Shown here: piece after piece, positions 1-8,700 of the stretch
Numbering within the stretch: the first letter of the stretch is position 1
How the letters are laid out: every line of letters begins with the position of its first letter
Source: an uncultured bacterium
GTDB lineage: Bacteria; Actinomycetota; UBA4738; HRBIN12
DNA: 20,271 nt
Reading direction: 5' to 3'
Assembly: GCA_937881155.1 (NCBI GenBank)
Contig: CALGFI010000033.1
Location: 1 to 20,271, forward strand
The notes under the pieces: generated by a model
Databases searched by the model: none
Told to the model about the DNA's origin: nothing
The model's input: only the letters and a program-made list of their open reading frames with translations
Program-made: the position numbers and the translations under genes

Positions 1-1179
1 GCCGAGCGCGGCACGCGTCTCCTGCTGACAGAACAACGTCGAGCTGATCCAGCACGACGCGTACCCCTGCGCGTGGAACGCGAGCAGCAGGTTCTGGATC
101 GCCGCGCCGCCGGACAGCAGGAACATCTCTCGCTCGGCGCTCGAGCGCTCTTCGTCGGCGTACGGGTGCGAGCCGGCGAACCGCACGAACGGCACGACGA
201 GCACCGGCGCCGCGCCGAGCACGGCATCGCTCTTGGCAAGGCGCCGGTCGATCGTGGTCTCCGGGGTGGCGTCGCGGCGAAGGTCCTCCCTCCACGCCTG
301 GGCGATCGCACCGAGCAGAGTGCGCTTCGCGGCGTCCGAGGTGAGGACCGCGAACAACCACGGCCGCGTGTGGTGCGGCGCAGGCGCCGTGCAGGCCGCT
401 CGAACCGCTTCATCGATCACGTCGCGCGGGACGTCGCCCTGACCGAAGGAGCGGATCGTTCGGCGCGCGGAAAGTGACAGGAGCGGCGACTCGCGGAACA
501 GATCGTCCTCGCGCGGGCGAACGAGGTCTCGCGCCCGGCCGAGCGGAGCATCGGCGGAGATCCCCCGAACGACGGCCGCGGGAACCATCGCGTCCTTGCC
601 CATGACCAGCCCGCTTGCGGCAGCGACCTCGTCGGCCAGCGCGACGATCGTCGCTTCGAGCTCCCGCCCGTGGTGGTCCTTCGTGCCGCGCAGGTCGACG
701 ACTGCGGGCATCCCGGCGCATCCGATCGCGACGTTCACCACGCCGTGCCGCCACGGCCGTCCGAACGTGTCGGTGATCACCACGCCGAGCTCGACGCCGA
801 GCCGGTCGCGAAGCTCTCCGCGGAGCGACTCCGCCGACGCGTCGGGGTCCTCCGGCAACAGCGCGAGGAACCCGGCCTCGACGTTGGACGTGTCGACGCC
901 CGCGTTCGCGCAGACGAACCCGTGACTCGTCTCCGCGATGACGAGATCGCCGCGCCGCGCGACGACGCGAACCGTCTCACGCTGCACCCATGCGTCTCGC
1001 CCCGAGCCGTCGTCGGGGACGATGCGGCCCTCCGCCTTCGACACGACTTTCTGCGTCACGGCCACGACGTCCCCGTCCTGCGCGCCGACCTCGCGAAGCG
1101 CCACGGCGAGGAGCGCCGCGAGGTCGTCGCCGGGTCGGATCTCCGGAAGGCCCTCGAGCGGAAGGACGCGCACGCTCAC
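1..1179 (-). CDS. fbiB: Coenzyme F420:L-glutamate ligase / dehydro-F420-0 reductase fusion, FbiB (3' end missing)
   Basis: The reading frame runs leftward from a GTG at 1179 to the window edge with no stop: 393 codons, against about 448 residues in mycobacterial FbiB, so roughly the last 50 residues lie outside. Residues 1 to about 230 are a CofE-type ligase, which adds glutamates to F420-0; the family motif DTFGRPWRHG begins at residue 137. From about residue 232 (LSLSARRTIRSF) it becomes a nitroreductase-fold FMN domain, which in actinobacterial FbiB reduces dehydro-F420-0. The GTG start overlaps the TGA of fbiA by 4 nt (1176-1179), implying translational coupling. The family assignment comes from the translated sequence; the reaction is taken from studied homologues. 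Confidence 0.93.
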   Translation of the reverse strand, partial: MSVRVLPLEGLPEIRPGDDLAALLAVALREVGAQDGDVVAVTQKVVSKAEGRIVPDDGSGRDAWVQRETVRVVARRGDLVIAETSHGFVCANAGVDTSNVEAGFLALLPEDPDASAESLRGELRDRLGVELGVVITDTFGRPWRHGVVNVAIGCAGMPAVVDLRGTKDHHGRELEATIVALADEVAAASGLVMGKDAMVPAAVVRGISADAPLGRARDLVRPREDDLFRESPLLSLSARRTIRSFGQGDVPRDVIDEAVRAACTAPAPHHTRPWLFAVLTSDAAKRTLLGAIAQAWREDLRRDATPETTIDRRLAKSDAVLGAAPVLVVPFVRFAGSHPYADEERSSAEREMFLLSGGAAIQNLLLAFHAQGYASCWISSTLFCQQETRAALG

Positions 1180-2117
1180 GTGACCAACGCGAGCGCCATC
1201 CGTGCCACCGTTTCCGCTTTGGAATCGTCCGTCATGACCGTGTCGGTCGCGGCAACGCGGACCCCGGTGCGTTCGATCCGCCCGGCGATCCCCCGGTCCA
1301 CGTCGTCGATCACCCACGCACCAAGCAGCCCCGAATAGAACTCGGCGGCACCGGCCGCCGTGACCTCGACCCCCGCGACGGGGAGCAGACGGTCGGCCAT
1401 CCCGGCGAGGGGCCGCCCGCCGACGATCGGGCTGACGCCGGCGACGACGTCGCGTCGCCACTCGAGCTCCTCTCGTATCCCCGGGACGGCGAGGATCGGC
1501 GCGACCGACGCGACGGGGTTCGACGGACATAGGACGATGAGGTCCGCTTCGCGGAGCGCCACGAGCACGCCGGGGGCCGGCCGGGCCGACGCGGCGCCCT
1601 GGTACCGCACGGACTTCACCTCGTCCTGCGCCCGGCGCCTGACCCAGTACTCCTGGAAGTGCAGATCGACCTCCTCACCTTCGGCCACGACCGAGACGCG
1701 GGTCGTCACCGGATCGTCCGACATCGGAAGCAGGCGCATGTCGATGCCGAACCGCGACGTCACTCGTTGGGTGACCTCGGACAGCGTCGCTCCCGAGGCC
1801 AGCAGGTCGGTTCGGAAGAGATGCGTCGCCAGATCGAGGTCCCCCAGATTGAACCAGGCGAGTTCCGCGTCGAACCGCGCGAGCTCCTCGTTCGCGCGGA
1901 ACGTGTCGCCCCGGCGACCCCACCCTCGTTCCCGATCGAACGCGTCGCCGAGCCAGTAGGTGACGGAGTCGACGTCGGGACAGACGCGAAGTCCGTGCAT
2001 CACCACGTCGTCGCCCGTGTTGACGATGACGGTGACGTCGTGCGGCGGAACGGCTCGTGCGAGACCGCGCAGGAACTTGCCGGCGCCGATGCCACCCGCG
2101 AGCGCTGCGACCCTCAC
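1176..2117 (-). CDS. fbiA: 2-phospho-L-lactate / phosphoenolpyruvate transferase, FbiA (CofD)
   Basis: 313 aa. FbiA/CofD joins the activated phospholactyl or phosphoenolpyruvyl group to the deazaflavin Fo, forming (dehydro-)F420-0, the step after FbiC and before FbiB. The N-terminus carries the CofD nucleotide loop GGIGAGKFLRGL (from residue 8) and the NTGDD motif (residues 33-37), followed by HGLRVCPDVDSVTYWL. The frame stays open upstream to 2456, but GTG 2117 is preferred: it follows a good ribosome-binding site (GGAGAGG, read on the minus strand) and places the first strand VRVAALAGG where homologues begin. The TGA overlaps the fbiB start by 4 nt. The enzyme that makes the activated substrate (FbiD/CofC) is not in this window. 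Confidence 0.94.
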   Translation of the reverse strand: MRVAALAGGIGAGKFLRGLARAVPPHDVTVIVNTGDDVVMHGLRVCPDVDSVTYWLGDAFDRERGWGRRGDTFRANEELARFDAELAWFNLGDLDLATHLFRTDLLASGATLSEVTQRVTSRFGIDMRLLPMSDDPVTTRVSVVAEGEEVDLHFQEYWVRRRAQDEVKSVRYQGAASARPAPGVLVALREADLIVLCPSNPVASVAPILAVPGIREELEWRRDVVAGVSPIVGGRPLAGMADRLLPVAGVEVTAAGAAEFYSGLLGAWVIDDVDRGIAGRIERTGVRVAATDTVMTDDSKAETVARMALALVT

Positions 2118-2200
2118 GTTTCCTCTCCATCGACATGCGAGCGCGGCGCGACGTTCGCTTCGTTCGCTGCGCGAGCCCCAGCGCGGCACCCCATGGCGGA

Positions 2201-2217
2201 CGAGCGTAGTACGCTCG
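2201..2217. promoter_or_regulatory. 17-bp inverted repeat in the fbiA/fbiC divergent gap
   Basis: Two perfect 8-bp arms, CGAGCGTA and TACGCTCG, flank a single central G. The element lies near the middle of the 142-bp gap between the divergent fbiA and fbiC starts. The half-site contains TACGCT on both strands, which fits the loose TAnnnT form of an actinobacterial -10 box in both directions. It could therefore be an operator, a pair of divergent promoters, or both. No good -35 hexamer is visible on either side. Confidence 0.4.
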
Positions 2218-2259
2218 CCGCTCGATGGGTCACCCGGAAACATCGGCGCGGTAGCGGAC

Positions 2260-4779
2260 GTGGTTCTCGAGCGCGCGATCGCTCGCTCGATCGCGAGGGC
2301 CGGCGCCGGCAAGTCCCTATCTCTCGACGAGACGGCCGCATTGATGGACGCGCGCGGCCCGCGGCTCGTTGAGCTGTCGGAGATCGCCGGCCGCTTCCGA
2401 GAGCTCGGTCGCGGAACAACCGTGACGTACTCGCGCAAGGTGTTCATTCCGCTCACGATGCTCTGCCGCGATCACTGCCACTACTGCACGTTCGCCAAGC
2501 CGCCGGCGCGGCTCGATGCGCCGTACCTCACTCCGGAGGAGGCCGTGGCGATCGCTCAAGCCGGTGGTCGACGAGGCTGCAAGGAGGCGCTGTTCACCCT
2601 GGGAGACCGTCCCGAGGATCGGTACGACGTCGCGCGCGAATGGCTGACCGAGCGTGGATTCCGCTCCACGCTCGAATACGTTCGAGCGGTCGCCATCCGC
2701 GTGATCGAGGAGACAGGACTCCTGCCGCATCTCAACCCAGGAGTCATGTCGTACGAGGAGCTCGCGCGGCTGAAGCACGTGAGCGCGTCGATGGGCCTCA
2801 TGCTCGAGACCTCCTCGGCGCGCTTGTCCGAACGCGGTGGCCCGCACTTCGGCTCTCCGGACAAGGTCCCGGCCGTTCGGCTGCGGACGATCGAAGACGC
2901 CGGGCGACTGGCGATCCCGTTCACCACGGGCATCCTCGTCGGGATCGGGGAGACGGCGCGCGAGCGCGCGGAGTCGCTGTTCGCGATACGTGACCTGCAC
3001 CGGCGATACGGGCACGTGCAAGAGGTCATCGTCCAGAACTTCCTGCCGAAGCCGGGAACGGCCATGCGCGACGCGGCGCCGCCGGATCAGGAGGAGTACC
3101 TCGCTGCGGTGGCGACGACGCGCATCGTGATGGGACCTCGCATGAGCGTGCAGGCGCCTCCGAACCTCTCCGACGTGCACGGTCAGCGCCGCCTCCTCGC
3201 GGCCGGAATCGACGACTGGGGCGGGGTCTCTCCGCTGACGCCGGACCACGTGAACCCAGAACGGCCGTGGCCTGCGATCGACGCGCTCACCGAGCGGTGC
3301 GAGGAGGCGGGTCTGCAATTACGTGAGCGGCTGACGATCCATCCCGCCTTCGCTTCGAAGCCGGATCCCTACCTCGCCGGCAAGATGCGGGCGCCGGTCG
3401 CAGCGCTGATGGACGATCGGGGGCTCGCGATCCCCGGCAAGCGTCCCGAGCCCATGTCCTGGCAGGACCCGGACGTGCAGTGGAAGCCGAGGGCGACGGA
3501 GCTCACGTTCGACAAGGGCGCCGACGCCGGGCTTCGCGCCGACGCGAACGAGGTCTACGGCGACTTCGAAGCGTTATCCGTGTCGCGCGCGTGGCACCAG
3601 GAGCGCGTCGCGCCCGAGCGAATCGACCTGCAGATCCGCTCGGCGCTGCGCAAGGCGGCGCGTCACCAGCCCATCGACGACGGCGACGCGCTCGCGCTGT
3701 TCCGTGCCGAAGGCAGAGCGCTCGAGACGCTCTGCGCCGTCGCCGACGACCTCCGGCGAGAGGCGGTCGGTGACGAGATCACCTACGTCGTGAACCGGAA
3801 CATCAACTTCACGAACGTGTGCTACGTGGGATGCCGGTTCTGCGCGTTCGCGCAGCGGGAGGTCGATCCGGAGAGCTACACGCTCACGCTGGAGGAGATA
3901 TCGGCTCGCGTACGCGAGGCCGTCGAGTGGGGCGCGACGGAGATCTGCATGCAGGGCGGGATCCATCCGGACCTGCCGGGCGAGTTCTACTTCGACCTGC
4001 TGGACGCGGTGAAGCGGGCAGCCCCCGACATCCACGTCCACGCGTTCAGTCCGATGGAGGTGCTCAACGGGGCAACGCGGCTCGGAATCTCGTTCGAGGA
4101 TTTCCTTCGGGAGTGCGTGGCGCACGGGCTCGGAACGATCCCCGGCACCGCCGCCGAGATCCTCGATGACGACGTGCGGTGGCTCCTGACGAAGGGGAAG
4201 CTCCCCGCCGACACGTGGGAGCAGATCGTTCGAACGGCGCACGCGCTCGGGGTTCGCAGCTCGTCGACGATCATGTACGGGCACGTCGATGCGCCGCCGC
4301 ATTGGGTTTTCCACATCCGCCGTCTTGCCAGGATCCAACGCGAAACGGGTGGATTCACGGAGTTCGTTCCGCTCCCGTTCGTTCATCAGAACGCGCCGAT
4401 CTATCTCGCGGGAAAGGCCCGTCCCGGTCCGACCTTCGTCGAGAACCGTCGGATGCACGCCATCGCGAGGATCATGCTCGACGGAGTTATCCACAACGTG
4501 CAGGTGTCGTGGGTCAAGCTCGGCGTCGAAGCGTCGCAGGTCATCCTTCGCGGCGGAGCGAACGATTTCGGTGGAACGTTGATGGAGGAAACCATCAGCC
4601 GGATGGCGGGCGCGCGATGGGGGATACGCACGGAGCCGAGCGCGTTCGACGACGCCATCCGCACGATCGGTCGGATCCCTGTCGAGCGTTCGACGACGTA
4701 CGAGCATCTGCGGCGCAAGCATGTCGAGGCCGGTTCAACGGCGGCCACAACGCGCGCCACGGCGTCCGCGAACGACTGA
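2260..4779 (+). CDS. fbiC: 7,8-didemethyl-8-hydroxy-5-deazariboflavin (Fo) synthase, FbiC (CofG-CofH fusion)
   Basis: 839 aa (mycobacterial FbiC is about 856). Fo synthase makes the deazaflavin chromophore of F420 from tyrosine and a flavin-pathway uracil intermediate using two radical-SAM halves. The CofG half has its CxxxCxxC iron-sulfur motif at C69, C73 and C76 (LCRDHCHYC); the CofH half has C521, C525 and C528 (NVCYVGCRFC). The start is assigned to GTG 2260 because VVLERAIARS aligns with the N-terminus of homologues. The frame is open upstream to 1960, but that part lies antisense to fbiA. No clear Shine-Dalgarno sequence precedes GTG 2260, so the exact start is less certain than the identity. 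It is divergent from fbiAB. Confidence 0.95.
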   Translation: MVLERAIARSIARAGAGKSLSLDETAALMDARGPRLVELSEIAGRFRELGRGTTVTYSRKVFIPLTMLCRDHCHYCTFAKPPARLDAPYLTPEEAVAIAQAGGRRGCKEALFTLGDRPEDRYDVAREWLTERGFRSTLEYVRAVAIRVIEETGLLPHLNPGVMSYEELARLKHVSASMGLMLETSSARLSERGGPHFGSPDKVPAVRLRTIEDAGRLAIPFTTGILVGIGETARERAESLFAIRDLHRRYGHVQEVIVQNFLPKPGTAMRDAAPPDQEEYLAAVATTRIVMGPRMSVQAPPNLSDVHGQRRLLAAGIDDWGGVSPLTPDHVNPERPWPAIDALTERCEEAGLQLRERLTIHPAFASKPDPYLAGKMRAPVAALMDDRGLAIPGKRPEPMSWQDPDVQWKPRATELTFDKGADAGLRADANEVYGDFEALSVSRAWHQERVAPERIDLQIRSALRKAARHQPIDDGDALALFRAEGRALETLCAVADDLRREAVGDEITYVVNRNINFTNVCYVGCRFCAFAQREVDPESYTLTLEEISARVREAVEWGATEICMQGGIHPDLPGEFYFDLLDAVKRAAPDIHVHAFSPMEVLNGATRLGISFEDFLRECVAHGLGTIPGTAAEILDDDVRWLLTKGKLPADTWEQIVRTAHALGVRSSSTIMYGHVDAPPHWVFHIRRLARIQRETGGFTEFVPLPFVHQNAPIYLAGKARPGPTFVENRRMHAIARIMLDGVIHNVQVSWVKLGVEASQVILRGGANDFGGTLMEETISRMAGARWGIRTEPSAFDDAIRTIGRIPVERSTTYEHLRRKHVEAGSTAATTRATASAND

Positions 4780-4812
4780 CGGCGCGTCCGCGACCGCGTT
4801 TTCCCCCAATTC

Positions 4813-4851
4813 GGTCAATGTGATTGACCTAGTCTGTCAACCTGATTGACC
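4813..4851. repeat. Tandem GTCAA-N5-TTGAC inverted repeats, possible double operator
   Basis: Two copies of GTCAA-N5-TTGAC lie at 4814-4828 and 4836-4850, 22 bp apart, which is close to two helical turns. The first extends to a perfect GGTCAAT-GTG-ATTGACC. An exact 10-bp direct repeat, TGATTGACCT, occurs at 4821 and 4843. Such spacing is typical of a site bound by two dimers on one face of DNA. It lies after fbiC and about 160 bp before whiB, so whiB is the likely target. The binding protein cannot be named. Confidence 0.5.
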
Positions 4852-4944
4852 TGGCGATTTCTGCCTCAGAACCCTTGCACTCTGCGTTCTGCGCGTATTC
4901 CATTCATCTGGGGATGCATGCACGGATGCTTCGGATCTCGAGTT

Positions 4945-4965
4945 TTCCCCTTGTCAAGAGGGGAA
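4945..4965 (+). repeat. Stem-loop TTCCCCT-N7-AGGGGAA upstream of whiB
   Basis: Perfect 7-bp arms surround a 7-nt loop (TGTCAAG). There is no T tract after it. It may be an RNA hairpin in the whiB leader or a protein site; the sequence alone does not decide. Confidence 0.35.
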
Positions 4966-4974
4966 CGGATAGCT

Positions 4975-4998
4975 CAGAATCACACGCGTGTGATTCTG
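4975..4998. promoter_or_regulatory. 24-bp perfect palindrome just before whiB
   Basis: Each half is CAGAATCACACG, followed directly by its exact reverse complement with no spacer. The palindrome ends 13 bp before the whiB start codon and adjoins the G-rich ribosome-binding site (4997-5008). In DNA it could bind a dimeric regulator; in RNA it could fold into a hairpin next to the Shine-Dalgarno region. The lack of a T tract makes a terminator unlikely. Confidence 0.55.
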
Positions 4999-5011
4999 GG
5001 GGGAGAGAGCG

Positions 5012-5239
5012 GTGCATCACTACATCCCTTGGCAGGAACGGGCGCGGTGCCGAGAGCACGACCCCGAGATCTTCTTCCCGGAGAAGGGAGGGTCATCGAG
5101 GGAGGCCAAGCGGATCTGCGCTGACTGTCCCGTCCGCATCGAATGCCTGAACTACGCACTTCGGCGTGACGAGCGCTACGGGGTGTGGGGCGGAATGAGC
5201 GAACGGGAACGGAGACGCCTGAAGCGCATGGCGTCCTGA
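5012..5239 (+). CDS. whiB: WhiB-family iron-sulfur transcriptional regulator
   Basis: 75 aa, a complete Wbl protein. The four iron-sulfur ligands are C13, C36, C39 and C45 (C-x22-C-x2-C-x5-C), followed by the Wbl turn GVWGG (57-61) and a basic tail SERERRRLKR that contacts DNA. The segment FFPEKGGSSREAKRIC and the ending match the WhiB/WhiB2 (WhmD) subgroup, known in Streptomyces and mycobacteria for roles in septation and sporulation. GTG 5012 is preceded by a strong purine-rich site (GGGGGGAGAGAG). The location, near fbi genes and upstream of a glycosyltransferase, DUF5719 and manB, resembles the whiB2 neighbourhood in other actinobacteria. The leader carries several inverted repeats, suggesting tight control. 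Confidence 0.95.
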   Translation: MHHYIPWQERARCREHDPEIFFPEKGGSSREAKRICADCPVRIECLNYALRRDERYGVWGGMSERERRRLKRMAS

Positions 5240-5261
5240 CGGAAGGGAAAGGGGGTGACCG

Positions 5262-5618
5262 ATGTCACCGGCGAGAAAGCGTTCGACAGCCGCAAAGAAG
5301 GCGGCGGCGACCCGGAAGCGGAAGAGCTTGAAGCGGGTCGTCGCGGGCAAGAAGGCCGCAGCCACGAGGAAGCGCAAGACCACGACGGCGAAGAAGTCGA
5401 CACGCAGGAAGAGCACGAAGCGGGTCGCCGCGGGCAAGAAGGCCGCAGCGACCAGGAAGCGCAAGACAGCGGCGCGCAAGTCGACAGGCCGCAAGTCGAC
5501 AGCCCGCAAGACGACTCGCAGAAAGAAGTCGACCGCGTCGAAACGGACCTCCGCCCGCAAACCCGCGGCGAGGAGGAAGACGACGCGTCGCAAGACGACC
5601 AGAAGGAAGGCCGCGTAG
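5262..5618 (+). CDS. Lysine/arginine-rich histone H1-like DNA-binding protein
   Basis: 118 aa, of which 53 (45%) are Lys or Arg; there are no acidic, aromatic or cysteine residues. The decapeptide KKAAATRKRK occurs three times (residues 12-21, 30-39, 59-68), followed by ARKST/RRKTT repeats to the end. This resembles the disordered basic tails of bacterial histone H1-like proteins and of mycobacterial HupB. No globular HU or H1 domain is present, so it is most likely a nucleoid-compacting or nucleic-acid-coating protein (inference). ATG 5262 follows GGAAGGGAAAGGGGG and lies 22 nt after the whiB stop, so the two genes are probably co-transcribed. A strong hairpin follows at 5638-5665. Confidence 0.8.
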   Translation: MSPARKRSTAAKKAAATRKRKSLKRVVAGKKAAATRKRKTTTAKKSTRRKSTKRVAAGKKAAATRKRKTAARKSTGRKSTARKTTRRKKSTASKRTSARKPAARRKTTRRKTTRRKAA

Positions 5619-5637
5619 CGGGGTCCTTCGATTGGTC

Positions 5638-5665
5638 AGGAAGGGGGGCGATCGCCCCCCTTCCT
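5638..5665 (+). terminator. 28-bp perfect palindrome, probable terminator after the histone-like gene
   Basis: Arms of 14 bp, AGGAAGGGGGGCGA and its exact complement, form a very stable hairpin 20 nt after the stop codon at 5618. There is no run of T after it (CGTTCTCG follows), as is often the case for GC-rich actinobacterial hairpin terminators. It separates the whiB pair from the glycosyltransferase gene. Confidence 0.65.
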
Positions 5666-5704
5666 CGTTCTCGCGGCATCTCCGGACGGATCCGGAGCGT
5701 CGCA

Positions 5705-5713
5705 TGCTAGTCT
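5705..5713 (+). promoter_or_regulatory. Possible extended -10 promoter for the glycosyltransferase gene
   Basis: TGC followed by TAGTCT matches the extended -10 pattern TGn-TAnnnT. A start near 5720 would give a short leader of about 28 nt. No convincing -35 hexamer is present, and no Shine-Dalgarno sequence precedes the ATG at 5748. Confidence 0.35.
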
Positions 5714-5747
5714 CCTCGAGCGCGTTTCCGCGTTCCCCATTATTGCC

Positions 5748-8700
5748 ATGACGACGACGGTAGGAGCACGCCCCGCCTCATCCGACGCGACCCGAGATCC
5801 GAGCGTCCTCGTTGTCCTGGTCGCTCGCGACGCCGCTCGCTGGTTGCGCCAGAGTCTTCAATCGCTCGCCACACAGACGCATCCGCGACTGGGCGTCGTC
5901 GCCGTCGACAACGCGTCGACGGACGGAACCGCGGTGTTGCTCCAGCAGGCGCTCGGCGAGCGTCGCGTGATCAGGCTCCGCCACAACGTCGGCCTCGCGG
6001 GCGCGATCCGCTCGGCGATGGAGCTCCCCGCGGTCGGTGCCACCGACTACCTCCTGGTCATGCACGACGACACGGCGCTCGCGCCGGACGCCGTCGCGCG
6101 GATGGTCGAGGCGGCCGAGGGGATCCGCGGCGTGGAGCGTGTGGGGATCGTCGGTCCGAAGGTCGTCGACTGGGTGGACCCGCGGCTGCTGCGCGAGGTT
6201 GGTCGCTCGACCGATCGATTCGGACACCCGTATACGCCGCTGCAGGACGGCGAGCTCGACCAGGGTCAGTACGACCGCGTCCTCGAGGTGCTGTTCGTCT
6301 CGAGTTGCGCCATGTTGATCTCGCGCGAGGCGTTGAAGCGCGCCGGCGCGTTCGACGAGCGCTTCGCCGGTCACCACGACGATCTCGATTTCTGCTGGCG
6401 AGCGCGGCTGGCCGGGTTCCGCGTGTTGATGACGCCGCTGGCGGTTGCGCTCCACCGCGGCGCGGGGGCGCGCGGTGAGCGCCCACAGGAGCACCGTCGC
6501 CGGAGCTCGCGCTACTACGCGGAACGGGCCGCCCTCGCGTCGATGCTGAAGGACTACGGCATACCGACGCTGCTGTGGTTGATGCCGGTGTACACGGTGC
6601 TCGGTCTGGCGCGGCTCGCGTATCTCGCCGTGTCACGCCGGTTCGAGGACGCGTTCGACCTCATCGCGGCGTGGGCCTGGAACATCGTGCATCTGCCGGG
6701 AACGCTGCGTCGACGTGTCCGTGCGCAATCGGTCCGCGCCGTTCGAGATCGATCGGTCCGGCGGTTCATGGCGGCGACGTTTCGCGTGCCGCGGTGGTTC
6801 GAGCGGGCGGAGGAGTTCCTCGAAGAGGACTTGGAATCGATCGGCGTGGAGCCGGATGCGCCCCTGCTGCGTCGTCGACGCGCCGCCCACATCGCGCTCG
6901 GCCATCCCGTGCTCCTCGGATCGATCATCGGCGCCACGCTGCTCGCGGCCGCCGTTCGTCATCTGCTCGGACCCGAGACGATCGGCGGTGGTGCATTGCC
7001 GGTGTTTCCTGAGTCAGCTGACGCGTTCTTCCACGAGCTCTTGTCGGGTGTCCGCACGACCGTGCTCGGTGGCACGCAGCCAGCGTCGCCGGCCGTCGCG
7101 GCGCTCGGCGCCACGTCGTGGCTGTCGTTCGGGAGCACGGCTGTAGCGACGAAGGTCCTTCTCGGCGCGTTGCCGGCTGTCGCGGGCGTCCTCGCGTACC
7201 GATCCTTCGCTCGACAAACGTCTCTCCCGGCCACCGCGATCGTCGCCGCGATGGCATACGTACTGTCGGGGGCCGTTCTGTGGTCGTTCTCGGAGGGACG
7301 CATCGCGCTCCTCGTCGGCGTGGCGGCGCTTCCGGTGGTGTGGGAACGGTTCGACGGCGCGTTCGGGCGCAGACGGCCCGAACGCGCCGTCAGGTACGGC
7401 GTGGGTCTCGGCGTCGCGCTCGCAATCGCCGTGTCCTTTCTCCCCGGCGTGCTGCTCGGAGTGGGGTTGATCGCGCTCGCGCACGTCGTCACCGCGAGGC
7501 GCCCCGATCGCGGCCTCCTGCTGACGGTCCTCGGGACGGCTACGGCGGCCGTCCTCGCATTCCCCGTCGTGAGGGAGCTCGTCGGCGCGCCCGGTCCATC
7601 GCTCGCGTCGTTCGTCGGCAGTGAGGACCCCTGGAAGGTCCTCCGACTCGTTCCGGGCGACGGACCGACGTCGTGGTTGGCGTCGGCGTTCCTGCCGATC
7701 GCTGCGGTTATCTGCTTCGCCGCAGCGGAGCGCGAGAGCCGCGGAAGATCGTGGCGCGCGATGTCGGTCGCCGTTGCGGCCACTGCCCTCGCGTGGCTTT
7801 CCGCTGCCGGATATCTCCCCGACGCCCTGACGAACGCGCCCGTGTACCTGATCACCGCAGCGTTTGCGGAGGCGGCCGTCATCGCGTACGGCGCGTCCGG
7901 TCTCGTCTCCGGCCTCGCCCGGCAGGCGTTCGGAACGCGGCAGCTCGCGGCCGCGGGGTTCGCGATCATCCTCGGCGTCGGGCTCGGCGCACAGGCGATC
8001 CAGGTGACGCTCGCCGAGTGGGCGGTGCGACCGAACGGGGTTCCGCCGGCCTGGACCGTCGTCGAGTCGAGCGGCCGGGGCGAGTTCCGCATCCTGTGGA
8101 TCGGCCACGCGCGAGGCGACCGCTTCCCCGCGCCGGGTGGCGATCCCATCGGAATCGCCGAGGCGGGCGACGCGAGCGTGCGCTTCTCGATCACCGACCG
8201 GATGGGCGCGAACGCGCTCGACACGGGACGTCCGTCGTCGGGCCCTGGGTACTCCTACCTCCGCTCCGTTGTCGCCGAGCTCGTCGGCGGGCAGACGGGC
8301 CACGCCGGGTCTCTTCTCGGGCCACTCGGCGTCCGATTCGTGGTCGCGGGCGACGATGACGTGCCGGATGCCGTCTTCGATCGGTTGAACGCCCAGGCCG
8401 ATCTCGACCGCCTGCCCGCCGGTGGGCTCACCATCTATAGGAACTCGGCGGCGCTCCCGGGTGCGTTCGTCGCGTCGGATTCCGCCTGGACCGCGCCGGA
8501 GTCGGCCGACCTCCTCGAGATCGCGGAGCTACCCGCCGTCGGCCACGTGCGCCGACTCCCGGCCCCGGAGACGTTCCAGCCGGTGAACATCGATGCCTCC
8601 GGTGAGGCGATCGTGCTCGATCAGTTCGACTCCGCATGGCGCGCTCGGAACGACGGGGAGGAGATCGAACCGCGCGCGGCCTTCGGCTGGGCGATGGCGG

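Noticed and set aside
4780..4806. Possible fbiC terminator: CGCG repeats followed by TTTT
   Set aside because: The stem is only about 4 bp and other pairings are equally good, so it is not supported enough to annotate.
5255..5710. A 151-codon acidic, Glu/Gln-rich frame overlapping the histone-like gene
   Set aside because: It is the shifted reading of AAG/CGC-rich Lys/Arg codons, which yields Glu, Ala and Gln. It continues through the terminator-like palindrome. The basic frame has the better start and ribosome-binding site.
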